Position numbers and translations under genes: made by a program. Below are positions 52,366-60,513 of a stretch of 64,000 nucleotides of DNA, in pieces (position 1 is the stretch's first letter; each line of letters opens with the position of its first letter). The notes beneath the pieces are model-generated. The model ran no database searches. It was not told the DNA's origin and saw only the letters and a list, made by a program, of their open reading frames with translations. Source of the DNA: Desulfonatronospira sp. (GTDB taxonomy: Bacteria > Desulfobacterota > Desulfovibrionia > Desulfovibrionales > Desulfonatronovibrionaceae); contig SLDX01000019.1 in assembly GCA_007125075.1 (NCBI GenBank), positions 1-64,000 on the forward strand. Direction: 5' to 3'.

Positions 52366-52959
52366 TCAAACGGAAGCCATAAATTCAGCCCCCAGCCTTG
52401 CCGCCTGAAGGTTTGACTCCACCAGTCGGGGAGCAAGTCTTTTTTCTATGCTCTGCAGGAAATCTTCCAGGCTGAGCGGCAGATAACCTGCGGCAAAAAA
52501 GGCGCCAAGCAGAACCGTGTTTGCTGTCTGTACAATCCCGGTTTTTTTGGCCAGTTCCATGCAGGGAATGAAAAAGAATTTTTCCGTGCATTTGCCGATG
52601 CCTTCCTTGATATTCTCCATGGACGGATAAGTTTCCCTGCCCATGGAAACCGAAAGGGTGGGGATCGGAGCGTCGCTGGCCAGGACCCGGCCTCCGGGTC
52701 GGAGATAAGGCAGCGCGCGAAGGCTTTCCACCGGTTCGAATCCTAAAAGTATGTCCGCTTCGCCCATGGATATCTTGGGGCTCAGATAGCCGCCCAGGAG
52801 TACAAATGAGTGTACGACCCCGCCTCTTTGGGCCATGCCGTGGATTTCACCGGCAGTGACCTCAATTCCGCTGTCCAGGGCTGTTTCAGCAAGAAGTCTG
52901 GTGGCTGTCAGCGTGCCCTGTCCGCCAACTCCGGCAAAAAAGATGCGTATAGGTTTCAT
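52366..52959 (-). CDS. iorB: Indolepyruvate:ferredoxin oxidoreductase beta subunit
   Basis: The smaller, gamma-type subunit (197 residues) of the oxygen-sensitive enzyme that oxidises aryl pyruvates to aryl-acetyl-CoA with ferredoxin. IFFAGVGGQGTLTATRLLAE at the start, then EIHGMAQRGGVVHSFVLLG and DILLGFEPVESLRALPYL are typical of the POR/IOR gamma domain. It starts three bases after iorA. Its role is catabolism of aromatic amino acids or, run in reverse, their synthesis from aryl acids. Confidence 0.95.
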   Translation of the reverse strand: MKPIRIFFAGVGGQGTLTATRLLAETALDSGIEVTAGEIHGMAQRGGVVHSFVLLGGYLSPKISMGEADILLGFEPVESLRALPYLRPGGRVLASDAPIPTLSVSMGRETYPSMENIKEGIGKCTEKFFFIPCMELAKKTGIVQTANTVLLGAFFAAGYLPLSLEDFLQSIEKRLAPRLVESNLQAARLGAEFMASV

Positions 52960-52962
52960 GAA

Positions 52963-54798
52963 TCAACTCCCGGCAGTCTCAGGTTTCAAGCTGGGGCAAA
53001 GCTGGACACAGACCATGCAGCCGGCACAGTGCACAGGATTGATATGCACCTCTTCTCCTTCCAGGTAAAATGCAGGACAGGCCAGGGTGCGCACGCATTC
53101 CAGGGCGGCCTGGTCAGAAACGGCGACCCGGGCTTTTTTGGTTCGTTTCTGTCCCAGAACTTTCCTGGCGAACAGCGGACAGGGATCTTCGGCAATGAGC
53201 ACCCGCACTCCGGAGATTTTCTTGAGTTCTTCAATAGCCATGGAAAGAGCCTTCTGATTCAAGGCCTTGATCCTGCGCACTTCATTTACCCCTGAGGCGC
53301 GGACAAGTGGTTCTATCTCTATTCTTCCCGGTTTTCCTTCAAATACCGCCTGATCCACTCCGGGGTGGGGCTGATGCCCGGTCATGGCCGTAGTTCTGTT
53401 GTCCAGAATGATCAAAAAAAGATCGTGTTTGTTGTACACCGCATTGATCAGTCCGGTTATGCCTGAATGAAAAAAGGTTGAATCACCTATGAAAGCTACT
53501 ACCGGGTCGTCAATTGCTTTGGACATCCCGCAGCCTGTAGAGACGGAAGAACCCATGCACAGCAGAAAGTCAGCGGTCTTCAAAGGAGGAAGCATACCCA
53601 GAGTATAGCAGCCGATATCAGAAGAATATACTGCATTATCCCCGAATATTTTGCGAACCTGAACATAGACAGAGCGGTGCGGACATCCGGCGCAAAGATT
53701 GGGAGGCCGGCCGGGAAGGTTCGACTGGTCCACTGAACAACCTGTTTCCACCGGTGCATCAAGGTTCAGCAGGCGATGCAGGGCAGTGCTGACCATTGAA
53801 GTGGAATATTCATCCCACAAAGGCAGGTCTTTGTCCTTGCCCCTGACCTGGATGGCCAATCCTTTTTGCTGGCAGATTCGCCTGACTTCGTTTTCCATGA
53901 TCGGTTCCAGCTCTTCCAGGATGAGCACCCTGTCCAGGTTTTCAAGGAAATTATAAACCAGGTCATCGGGGAATGGATAGCAAAGACCCAGTTCAAGAAC
54001 CTTGACCATGAGTTCGGGCTGAAGTTTCAGTACATCACCAAGATAGGCCCTGGAAACCCCTGAAGCTATTACCCCGGTTTTGCCCTGACCATAGATTTTG
54101 TTCCAGGCCGATCTGTTCACCTCTTCGCGGATTGTCTCCAGATTGGCGAGCAAAGCCCTGTGCCTCACCCGGCCCACTGCGGGTACCGAAACAAACCGCT
54201 GAGGCTCCCTGGCAAAGGCGCCTTTTGTCCGTGCAGGGGATAAAGGTCCAAAGACCACCGGACCACGCATGTGGTTGACCCGGGTAGTGGTGCGCAGCAT
54301 CACCGGCTGCTGCCACCTGGCGGAAAGCTCAAAGGCCTCCCGGGTCATGTCCTTGCATTCCTGGGCAGTAGAGGGTTCAAAGCAGGGCAGTCCAGCCAGG
54401 CGGACATAGTAACGGCTGTCCTGCTCATTCTGGCTGGAGTGACATCCAGGATCATCCGCGCAGAGAATGACCAGACCACCGGGGGTGCCGATATGGGCCA
54501 GGGTCACCATGGGATCTGCGGCCACATTGACGCCCACGTGCTTCATGGTCACCAGAGAGGGCACGCCGCCCAGGCTGGCTCCGCCGGCAACCTCCATGGC
54601 TACTTTTTCATTTATCGAGTATTCGAAATGGTAGTCTCCATGTTTTGAGAGGCGGAAAAAAGTATCCGGCACCTCTGATGAAGGCGTTCCCGGATAGCAC
54701 GAGATAAAACCCACACCTGCTTCCAGCGCCCCCCTGACTATGGCTTCATTGCCAAGCAGTAAAGATCTGGTGCCGGGTCCGGAATCAAGCAGATTCAT
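52963..54798 (-). CDS. iorA: Indolepyruvate:ferredoxin oxidoreductase alpha subunit
   Basis: The large subunit (611 residues) with the TPP site and ferredoxin clusters. The N-terminal pyrimidine-binding domain has YPGTPSSEVPDTF and EKVAMEVAGGASL. The TPP/Mg domain has CAGCPHRS near 375 and GDSTFFHSGITGLINAVYN near 445. NRTTAMTGHQPHPG follows. At the C-terminus HCAGCMVCVQLCP holds one [4Fe-4S] motif, and further cysteines precede it (CVRTLACP, DPCPLF). It is paired with iorB and lies 13 bases after a TPR membrane protein gene. Confidence 0.96.
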   Translation of the reverse strand: MNLLDSGPGTRSLLLGNEAIVRGALEAGVGFISCYPGTPSSEVPDTFFRLSKHGDYHFEYSINEKVAMEVAGGASLGGVPSLVTMKHVGVNVAADPMVTLAHIGTPGGLVILCADDPGCHSSQNEQDSRYYVRLAGLPCFEPSTAQECKDMTREAFELSARWQQPVMLRTTTRVNHMRGPVVFGPLSPARTKGAFAREPQRFVSVPAVGRVRHRALLANLETIREEVNRSAWNKIYGQGKTGVIASGVSRAYLGDVLKLQPELMVKVLELGLCYPFPDDLVYNFLENLDRVLILEELEPIMENEVRRICQQKGLAIQVRGKDKDLPLWDEYSTSMVSTALHRLLNLDAPVETGCSVDQSNLPGRPPNLCAGCPHRSVYVQVRKIFGDNAVYSSDIGCYTLGMLPPLKTADFLLCMGSSVSTGCGMSKAIDDPVVAFIGDSTFFHSGITGLINAVYNKHDLFLIILDNRTTAMTGHQPHPGVDQAVFEGKPGRIEIEPLVRASGVNEVRRIKALNQKALSMAIEELKKISGVRVLIAEDPCPLFARKVLGQKRTKKARVAVSDQAALECVRTLACPAFYLEGEEVHINPVHCAGCMVCVQLCPSLKPETAGS

Positions 54799-54811
54799 TG
54801 TTCAAGCTCCT

Positions 54812-55471
54812 TTAATCCTCGATTTTTTGACGCAGATTTTCTATCTTGTACTGAATAAAGCCGTCATCAATGCCATGAGCCTCCAGCAGGAGTCCCTCAT
54901 AAGCCTCCAGGGCCTTTGTGTATTCTCCTGCCTGTTCAGCTGTAAATGCCTTTTGGACATTGAACTGGTTTGTGAATTCCGCTGGAATTTCTCCTTCTCC
55001 TTTTTCCAGCACTTCAAGTGCCTGGTCATATTCTTCCAGAAACTCCAAGGCCTTGGCCTGCCCCAGGATAGCTACAGGACGAAGGGTACTGTCAATTTCT
55101 CCGAGACGCTCAAAGCTGGAGGCTGCCTGTTCATATCTGCCGGCATCCATATGAATGCGCGTAATTTCCAGCAATATGCCGCCGCGCATGGCCTGCGGCG
55201 CCCGGTCCAGAAAATCGTTCAGGGCTTCAATTCTTTCCTGCTCAGCTTGAATGGCCATGATCCGGTTCATCTCCTGCATGGCCTGCTGTTGGGCTCTTTC
55301 CTGAAAGAAGTTGTAGCCGCTGTAGACAGCAGTCACTAAAACTATGGTTGCCAGGATCAGGATAATAAGCTTCTGGTGTTCCTGAATTTTCTGCAAAAAA
55401 GGATGAGCTGTCTCATCCGCCTCACTCATGATTTTATCCAGAAGTCCCTTTTTTCTCCCGGGATCAGCCAT
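54812..55471 (-). CDS. Membrane-anchored TPR protein (YfgM-like)
   Basis: A 219-residue protein. A charged N-terminal part is followed by one transmembrane segment (LIILILATIVLVTAVYSGY, about 34-52), then a helical periplasmic domain with TPR-like repeats (GRYEQAASSFERLGEI, EEYDQALEVLEKGEGE, GEYTKALEAYEGLL). The layout matches YfgM, an ancillary factor near the Sec translocon in E. coli. AGGAGG precedes the ATG. It is 13 bases before iorA; a shared transcript is likely, although no functional link is evident. Confidence 0.82.
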   Translation of the reverse strand: MADPGRKKGLLDKIMSEADETAHPFLQKIQEHQKLIILILATIVLVTAVYSGYNFFQERAQQQAMQEMNRIMAIQAEQERIEALNDFLDRAPQAMRGGILLEITRIHMDAGRYEQAASSFERLGEIDSTLRPVAILGQAKALEFLEEYDQALEVLEKGEGEIPAEFTNQFNVQKAFTAEQAGEYTKALEAYEGLLLEAHGIDDGFIQYKIENLRQKIED

Positions 55472-55490
55472 GTTGCCTCCTGTTAAGTTC

Positions 55491-55630
55491 TGTAAGTCAG
55501 TGCGTCAGTGGTCGGTTAATCAGTTAATCTGTGATCGGTAAATCAGTGAGTCAGGTGAAGACTAGTCAGCTAGTCAGAAAGACGACGATTCAATTGAACA
55601 GTAAAGAAGCAGTCGGTTGATCAGTATTCA
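55491..55630. repeat. GTCAGTGG-type repeat tract between mrp and TPR gene
   Basis: TCTGTAAGTCAGTG opens the tract, matching the beginning of the icd-side tract almost exactly, then come GTCAGTGGTCGGTTAATCAG, GTGATCGGTAAATCAGTGAG, TAGTCAGCTAGTCAG and AGTCGGTTGATCAG. No ORF or RNA is recognised between the 5' end of the TPR gene and the 3' end of mrp (296 bases), and the rest of the gap is AT-rich. The iorAB unit's promoter probably lies here. Confidence 0.75.
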
Positions 55631-55767
55631 ATTACACCGCTTATCAGCGCTGAATGATGTTATCGTTTTACCTGTTTGTATACATTGACGCATCAACCTG
55701 TTGAACTTCAAAAATAACATATACACACGCACAGACAAAAAGACTAACCTGCTCACCGATTTATTGG

Positions 55768-56631
55768 TTATTGTCTGCAGACCAGCTGTTCCAGGGTCAT
55801 TCTGTCCAGAATGGAGTTAATGCTCTGTGTAGAAGGGCTTTCCGGATGGGTTTTTACGTAAATGTATCCTTCGTCTCCAGAGCGGACGATTTCAGGATCA
55901 ATGGGAATGCGGCCCAGAAAATCAGTTCCTGTCTCCCTGGCCAAAGCCTCTCCACCGCCTGAATTGAAAATATCCAGATGTTCGCCGCATTTATGACAGA
56001 CAAAGCCGCTCATATTCTCCACAATTCCAAGAATCGGGGTGTTCATGTCCCTGCAGAAGGAGATGGAGCGGCGCACGTCATCAACAGCCACCGCCTGAGG
56101 GGTGGTAACGATCAAGGCCCGGGTATTGTCACCCAGCATCTGAAGTACTGTCAAGGGCTCATCGCCTGTGCCCGGAGGACAGTCCACAATGAGACAGTCC
56201 AGATCGCCCCAGGAGACGTCCTGCAGGAATTGGCGGATGAGTCCCATTTTCACCGGACCTCGCCAGATTACGGCTTCGTTGTCGTCTGGAATAAGAAAGC
56301 CGAGGGACATGACCCACAGATTTCTGCTCCAGGAAATCGGCTCCAGATGATCATGATCTGCATGCGGTTTTTCACCGCTAAGGCTTAAAAGCCTGGGAAT
56401 AGAAGGCCCGTGAACATCGACATCGAGCAGGCCCACCTGGCAGCCCCTGAGGCTTAGTCCGACAGCCAGATTTGCAGCCAGAGTGCTTTTGCCCACTCCT
56501 CCCTTTCCGCTCATGACCACCAGCTTGTTCTTAATTCTGCTCATGCGCCCGTGCAGTTTGGCGTTTTTTTCCTCCTGCTTTCCCCTGTTTTTCTGTCCAG
56601 GGCAACCGGAAGCCATTTTCAGATCTTTCAT
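55768..56631 (-). CDS. mrp: Mrp/NBP35-family Fe-S carrier ATPase
   Basis: A 287-residue P-loop ATPase of the Mrp/ApbC/NBP35 family that carries or inserts [4Fe-4S] clusters. Walker A is VMSGKGGVGKSTLAANLA (deviant MinD type, about 40), with LLDVDVHGPSIPRLL next, LIVDCPPGTGDEPL near 140 and the cluster-binding CHKCGE (CxxC) near 227. GGAGGA precedes ATG 56631; the track start lies inside hypB. It is the last gene of maeB-hypA-hypB-mrp, separated by 16 bases, so a role in hydrogenase Fe-S supply is suggested. Confidence 0.92.
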   Translation of the reverse strand: MKDLKMASGCPGQKNRGKQEEKNAKLHGRMSRIKNKLVVMSGKGGVGKSTLAANLAVGLSLRGCQVGLLDVDVHGPSIPRLLSLSGEKPHADHDHLEPISWSRNLWVMSLGFLIPDDNEAVIWRGPVKMGLIRQFLQDVSWGDLDCLIVDCPPGTGDEPLTVLQMLGDNTRALIVTTPQAVAVDDVRRSISFCRDMNTPILGIVENMSGFVCHKCGEHLDIFNSGGGEALARETGTDFLGRIPIDPEIVRSGDEGYIYVKTHPESPSTQSINSILDRMTLEQLVCRQ

Positions 56632-56647
56632 TATGTCCTCCAAAAGT

Positions 56648-57307
56648 TCAGTTGTTTTTTTTCTGGTTAACCCTTTGCCGCAGCCAGTCATACCACTGCT
56701 CCAGACCTTCTTCTGTTCTGGCCGATACAGGAATAACGGCGATGTTCCGGTTGAGGCCACGTGCTATGTTCGAAGCCTTGTCCGGATCAAAGTCAACATA
56801 GGGCAAAAGATCGGTTTTATTCAAAATCAGCACGCTTGATTCAGCAAAGATCAAAGGGTATTTTTCAGGCTTGTCGTCTCCTTCGACAACACTTAATATA
56901 GTCACCTTGCAGTCCTCTCCCACAGAAAATTCTGCCGGACATACCAGATTGCCCACATTTTCCACAAAAAGAATATCCAACTGGTTCAGATCCATCTGCT
57001 CAACTGCTTCCTGGATCATGGACGCATCCAGGTGGCAGCCTCTGCCGGTATTGATCTGCAGTACCTGAGCTCCGGTGGCGGCGATTTTTTCAGCGTCATT
57101 GCTGGTCTGGAGGTCGCCTTCTATAACAGCCATATTGAATTCATGCTTAAGTCTGGTCAGGGTCTTTTCCAGCAAAGTGGTTTTACCTGCTCCCGGTGAG
57201 CTCATGAGGTTCAGGACCAGGATCCTTTTTTCATTGAACATGGCCTGCAGCTGGTCGGATAATCGCTGGTTGGACTCCAGTATATTTCTTAAAACCTTTA
57301 TCTGCAT
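56648..57307 (-). CDS. hypB: Hydrogenase nickel-insertion GTPase HypB
   Basis: GTPase that delivers nickel to NiFe-hydrogenase precursors with HypA. Of 219 residues, the GTPase starts SSPGAGKTTLLEKTL near 34, then AVIEGDLQTSNDAEKI and the metal-binding TGRGCHLDAS (Cys-His at the dimer interface), with NVGNLVCPAEF and LNKTDLLPY. It lacks the histidine-rich nickel-storage stretch and N-terminal CxxCGC seen in some species. ATG 57307 has AGGAG five bases before it. It lies 14 bases after hypA. Confidence 0.96.
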   Translation of the reverse strand: MQIKVLRNILESNQRLSDQLQAMFNEKRILVLNLMSSPGAGKTTLLEKTLTRLKHEFNMAVIEGDLQTSNDAEKIAATGAQVLQINTGRGCHLDASMIQEAVEQMDLNQLDILFVENVGNLVCPAEFSVGEDCKVTILSVVEGDDKPEKYPLIFAESSVLILNKTDLLPYVDFDPDKASNIARGLNRNIAVIPVSARTEEGLEQWYDWLRQRVNQKKNN

Positions 57308-57321
57308 CATCTCTCCTTGAT

Positions 57322-57672
57322 TTATTCGACTTCCAGTTCCTGCACGTACATTTCCTTGCCCTCAACTATTTCGTGTCCGAATTCAGTTCCGCAAAACGTG
57401 CAGGTCATGATGAGCAGGTCGTCCTGGGGGATGAACACTTCAGCGCAGCTGCGGCAGCGGACTTTGAGAGGAACTTCCCGGGTTTCAAGCTCAGCTCCCT
57501 GCATCAGGGTGTCCCTGGTCAGGGCTTTGAAGGCCGTCTGCAGCATTTCGGGTACGATTCCGGACATGCTTCCATATGTGATGCTGACTCGTAACAGTTT
57601 TTTCGCGTTGTGCCTGGCCATCTCCTGATCAATGATCCGGATCAGGCTCTGGGCGATGGACATTTCATGCAT
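57322..57672 (-). CDS. hypA: Hydrogenase nickel chaperone HypA
   Basis: A 116-residue nickel/zinc protein. The N-terminal MHEMSIAQSLI contains the nickel ligand His2. The zinc site is VRCRSCAEVF and MTCTFCG (two CxxC, about 72-98). It moves nickel to HypB. The track start is six codons earlier; since the invariant MHE must be at the N-terminus, ATG 57672 is used. It lies seven bases after the malic enzyme gene stop. Confidence 0.96.
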   Translation of the reverse strand: MHEMSIAQSLIRIIDQEMARHNAKKLLRVSITYGSMSGIVPEMLQTAFKALTRDTLMQGAELETREVPLKVRCRSCAEVFIPQDDLLIMTCTFCGTEFGHEIVEGKEMYVQELEVE

Positions 57673-57679
57673 GGCGGTG

Positions 57680-58999
57680 TTAAAAATCAAGATTATAAGA
57701 GTTTATAAATTCCCGGATTCTTTTTTGAGATTTGTTCATCCTGACTTTAAGGGAATCTTCGTAGCTCACCAGGTCGATTTGTGTCCTGGCAGTACCTGTG
57801 GCCATGGCTGCTTCAGCCACTGCAACACATTCCCTGGACACTATCCTGGGATCCAAAGGCTTGGGAATGACATAATCCGGACCGAACTCGAGCCTTTTCA
57901 GGCCGTAGGCCTCAAGAACCTCCGCAGGGACCGGCTCCCTGGCCAGCAGGGCCAGTGACCTGGCTGCAGCCATCTTCATCTCCTCATTGATCTTGCGTGC
58001 CCGTACATCAAGAGCGCCTCTGAAAATAAACGGAAATCCCGATACATTGTTGACCTGGTTGGGAAAATCAGAGCGGCCGGTACCAATAATGCATTCAGGG
58101 TCGGCCTTCTTGGCCTCAAAATACGATATTTCCGGGTCAGGGTTGGCCATGGCGAAAATTATGGCCGGTTTGGACATGGTCCTGACCATGTCTTTGTTCA
58201 GCAGGTCCTTGACCGACAGACCGATGAAAACGTCCGCGCCTTTGATGACATCCTGCAGGGAACCAAGATCTTTTTTCTGAGCAAATTGTCTTTTATAGCT
58301 GTTCAGATCTTCACGGCCTTCATGAATCAGGCCGCGGGAATCAAACATGCAGATGTTTTCCGGAGTCAGCCCCAGCTGGACGTAAAACCGGCAGCAGGCA
58401 ACTGCTGCGGCACCTGCTCCGGAGACCATCACTTTAAGGTTTTCCATTTTTTTATTGGTGATTTCCAGGGCATTGAGCAGTCCTGCTCCGGAAATGATTG
58501 CCGTACCGTGCTGATCATCGTGAAAAACAGGGATGTCCATCTCCTCGATCAAGGTCTCTTCAATGAGGAAACATTCAGGAGCCTTTATGTCTTCCAGATT
58601 GATCCCCCCGAATGTAGGCTCCACCATTTTTACCCATTTGATGAATTCTTCAGGATCCTTCTGATTGATATTCAGGTCGTATACATCGATATCTGCAAAA
58701 GCCTTGAACAAGACACCCTTGCCTTCCATGACCGGTTTGGCCGCCAGAGGTCCTATGCTGCCGAGACCCAGCACCGCGCTTCCGTTGGAGATCACGGCCA
58801 CAAGATTGCTTTTGTTGGTATAGGAGAATACAAGGTCTGGATCCCGGACGATCTCATTGCAGGCCTCAGCCACTCCGGGACTGTAGGCAAGGGACAGGTG
58901 CTTCTGTGTAGTGCAGGGTTTAACCGGCACAACTTCCAATTTGCCTTTTCTGCCCATACTGTGATAATCAAGAGCTTCTTGTCTGGTGAACAGGGACAT
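57680..58999 (-). CDS. NAD(P)-dependent malic enzyme
   Basis: Oxidatively decarboxylates malate to pyruvate. A 439-residue short-type enzyme (no phosphotransacetylase domain): [49 protein letters not shown]-like [13 protein letters not shown] and [20 protein letters not shown] are family signatures. The NAD-binding GAGAAAVAC follows. ATG 58999 is chosen; the track start is 44 codons earlier. The ribosome-binding site is weak. Its gene leads the hypA-hypB-mrp run, so malate-derived pyruvate and hydrogenase maturation may be co-expressed. Confidence 0.93.
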   Translation of the reverse strand: MSLFTRQEALDYHSMGRKGKLEVVPVKPCTTQKHLSLAYSPGVAEACNEIVRDPDLVFSYTNKSNLVAVISNGSAVLGLGSIGPLAAKPVMEGKGVLFKAFADIDVYDLNINQKDPEEFIKWVKMVEPTFGGINLEDIKAPECFLIEETLIEEMDIPVFHDDQHGTAIISGAGLLNALEITNKKMENLKVMVSGAGAAAVACCRFYVQLGLTPENICMFDSRGLIHEGREDLNSYKRQFAQKKDLGSLQDVIKGADVFIGLSVKDLLNKDMVRTMSKPAIIFAMANPDPEISYFEAKKADPECIIGTGRSDFPNQVNNVSGFPFIFRGALDVRARKINEEMKMAAARSLALLAREPVPAEVLEAYGLKRLEFGPDYVIPKPLDPRIVSRECVAVAEAAMATGTARTQIDLVSYEDSLKVRMNKSQKRIREFINSYNLDF

Positions 59000-59133
59000 T
59001 TTAATAAAACTTAAGGTATTAGGTTTTTCGCACAGACAAATAATGAATATGTCCTGAGCCAGAAACGGTTTAAGCAGTTCCGGCTTTTTGTGTGCAATGG
59101 CATTTAAGCATATCCTGGTTTCTTTGCACAATT

Positions 59134-59152
59134 TTTACGACTTGGTCGTAAA
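59134..59152. promoter_or_regulatory. 19-base palindrome in malic enzyme/folC divergent region
   Basis: TTTACGACTTGGTCGTAAA is a perfect inverted repeat with eight-base arms around TTG. It lies in the 215-base gap between two divergent genes, 63 bases before the folC ATG. A TATAAA follows at 59164-59169, so the palindrome may overlap the -35 region of the folC promoter. It may be an operator; the cognate regulator is not known. Confidence 0.5.
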
Positions 59153-59214
59153 CTGTAACAAACTATAAATATTATGTCACCTTAATAATCTTTTCAAGCA
59201 CATTTTAAACAAAA

Positions 59215-60513
59215 ATGCATAAATTTAATAATTTTCAAGACTTACAAAGATATCTCGATCATCTTGGATTGTTCAGCATGCAGCTTGGCCTGGAGAGAAT
59301 GCAAAAGGGCATGTACCTCCTTGATCTCCGCTATGGTGAATTGCCTGCAGTCCAGCTGATCGGGACCAACGGCAAAGGTTCTACAGCATCGTTTCTGGAA
59401 AGTCTGGCCCTGATTCACGGCATGAAGACCGGACTGTTCACTTCTCCGCATCTGGTCAGCGTCAAGGAAAGAATCAGGGTGGGCGGAAAGATACTGCCGG
59501 ATGAAATCTGGCTGGAAGCGGCCAATAAAGTTTATTCCGCATGTAAGGATCTTGGTCTTACCTATTTCGAATTTCTGACCCTTACAGCTGCTTTGATCTT
59601 CAGGCAGGCCGAGGTGGATGCAGCAATAATTGAGGCCGGCCTGGGAGGCAGATACGACGCTACCTCATGTCTTGGCGCAAAGCTGCATGTAATTACCAGT
59701 ATTGACCTGGATCACACCCGGGTGCTGGGTACTACTGTACCCCAGATAGCCGCTGACAAGGTCGCCGCAGTATGCAAGAATTCCAGAGTTATTCTGGCCA
59801 GGCAGAAGAACCATCTTGTCCGGAACATAGTGCAGCTGGCCTGCACCCGGGCTGGAGCAGGGCTCTTATGCACGGATGATTTCTATCTGACAGATGGGGG
59901 CAGGTCAGGATTGAAGGGACTGACTTCAGTTCTCATTGATCAGCATGATCTTGGACTTTCAGGAGATTATCAGCTGCAGAACGCCTTGACCGCTCTACTT
60001 GCCTGGCGCGTACTGGCCGGAATGAAAGAGAAAAAAATTGAACCGGAAAAATGCCTGCAGGCTCTTAAAAATACTTATCTGCCCGGCAGAATGCATGTGG
60101 TCAGTCCCAGACCGTTGATTATCATGGATGGAGCCCATAATCCCGGAGCATTATCCGGATTGCTCACTTTCCTTAAGAGCCGGAACATAAGTCCCCTTAC
60201 TATGGTTTTTGCCTGCTTGAGTGACAAGGAAGTAAAGCCTATGGCTGAAATAATAAAAAAGTTTACAGCCAGGCACATTCTGGTCCCGGAGACCGGCCAC
60301 CACACCAGGGCGATCAATAGAAAAGAGCTTCTGGCCCTTCTGGGGAAAAAGGCCGGACCTTTGGACGACCTGCATGGTTTTTTAAGCAGTAAGGATCTGG
60401 ATGAACCGGTTCTGGTCTGTGGATCTCTTTATCTGCTGGGCTATATATATTCCATGTTTCCGCAATGGCTTAATCCTGACAATAAGTGGCCTCTGGTCTT
60501 TGACCGGCCATGA
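59215..60513 (+). CDS. folC: Folylpolyglutamate synthase/dihydrofolate synthase
   Basis: Adds glutamate to dihydropteroate and polyglutamylates folates. At 432 residues, the Mur-ligase-like P-loop LIGTNGKGSTASFLESL is near 50. FTSPHLVSVKERIRVGG, then EAGLGGRYDATSC near 140 and ITSIDLDHTRVLG match FolC. LPGRMHVVSPRPLIIMDGAHNPGAL starts the C-terminal domain. No clear ribosome-binding site precedes the ATG. Its end overlaps selA by four bases, so the two are coupled. Confidence 0.95.
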   Translation: MHKFNNFQDLQRYLDHLGLFSMQLGLERMQKGMYLLDLRYGELPAVQLIGTNGKGSTASFLESLALIHGMKTGLFTSPHLVSVKERIRVGGKILPDEIWLEAANKVYSACKDLGLTYFEFLTLTAALIFRQAEVDAAIIEAGLGGRYDATSCLGAKLHVITSIDLDHTRVLGTTVPQIAADKVAAVCKNSRVILARQKNHLVRNIVQLACTRAGAGLLCTDDFYLTDGGRSGLKGLTSVLIDQHDLGLSGDYQLQNALTALLAWRVLAGMKEKKIEPEKCLQALKNTYLPGRMHVVSPRPLIIMDGAHNPGALSGLLTFLKSRNISPLTMVFACLSDKEVKPMAEIIKKFTARHILVPETGHHTRAINRKELLALLGKKAGPLDDLHGFLSSKDLDEPVLVCGSLYLLGYIYSMFPQWLNPDNKWPLVFDRP

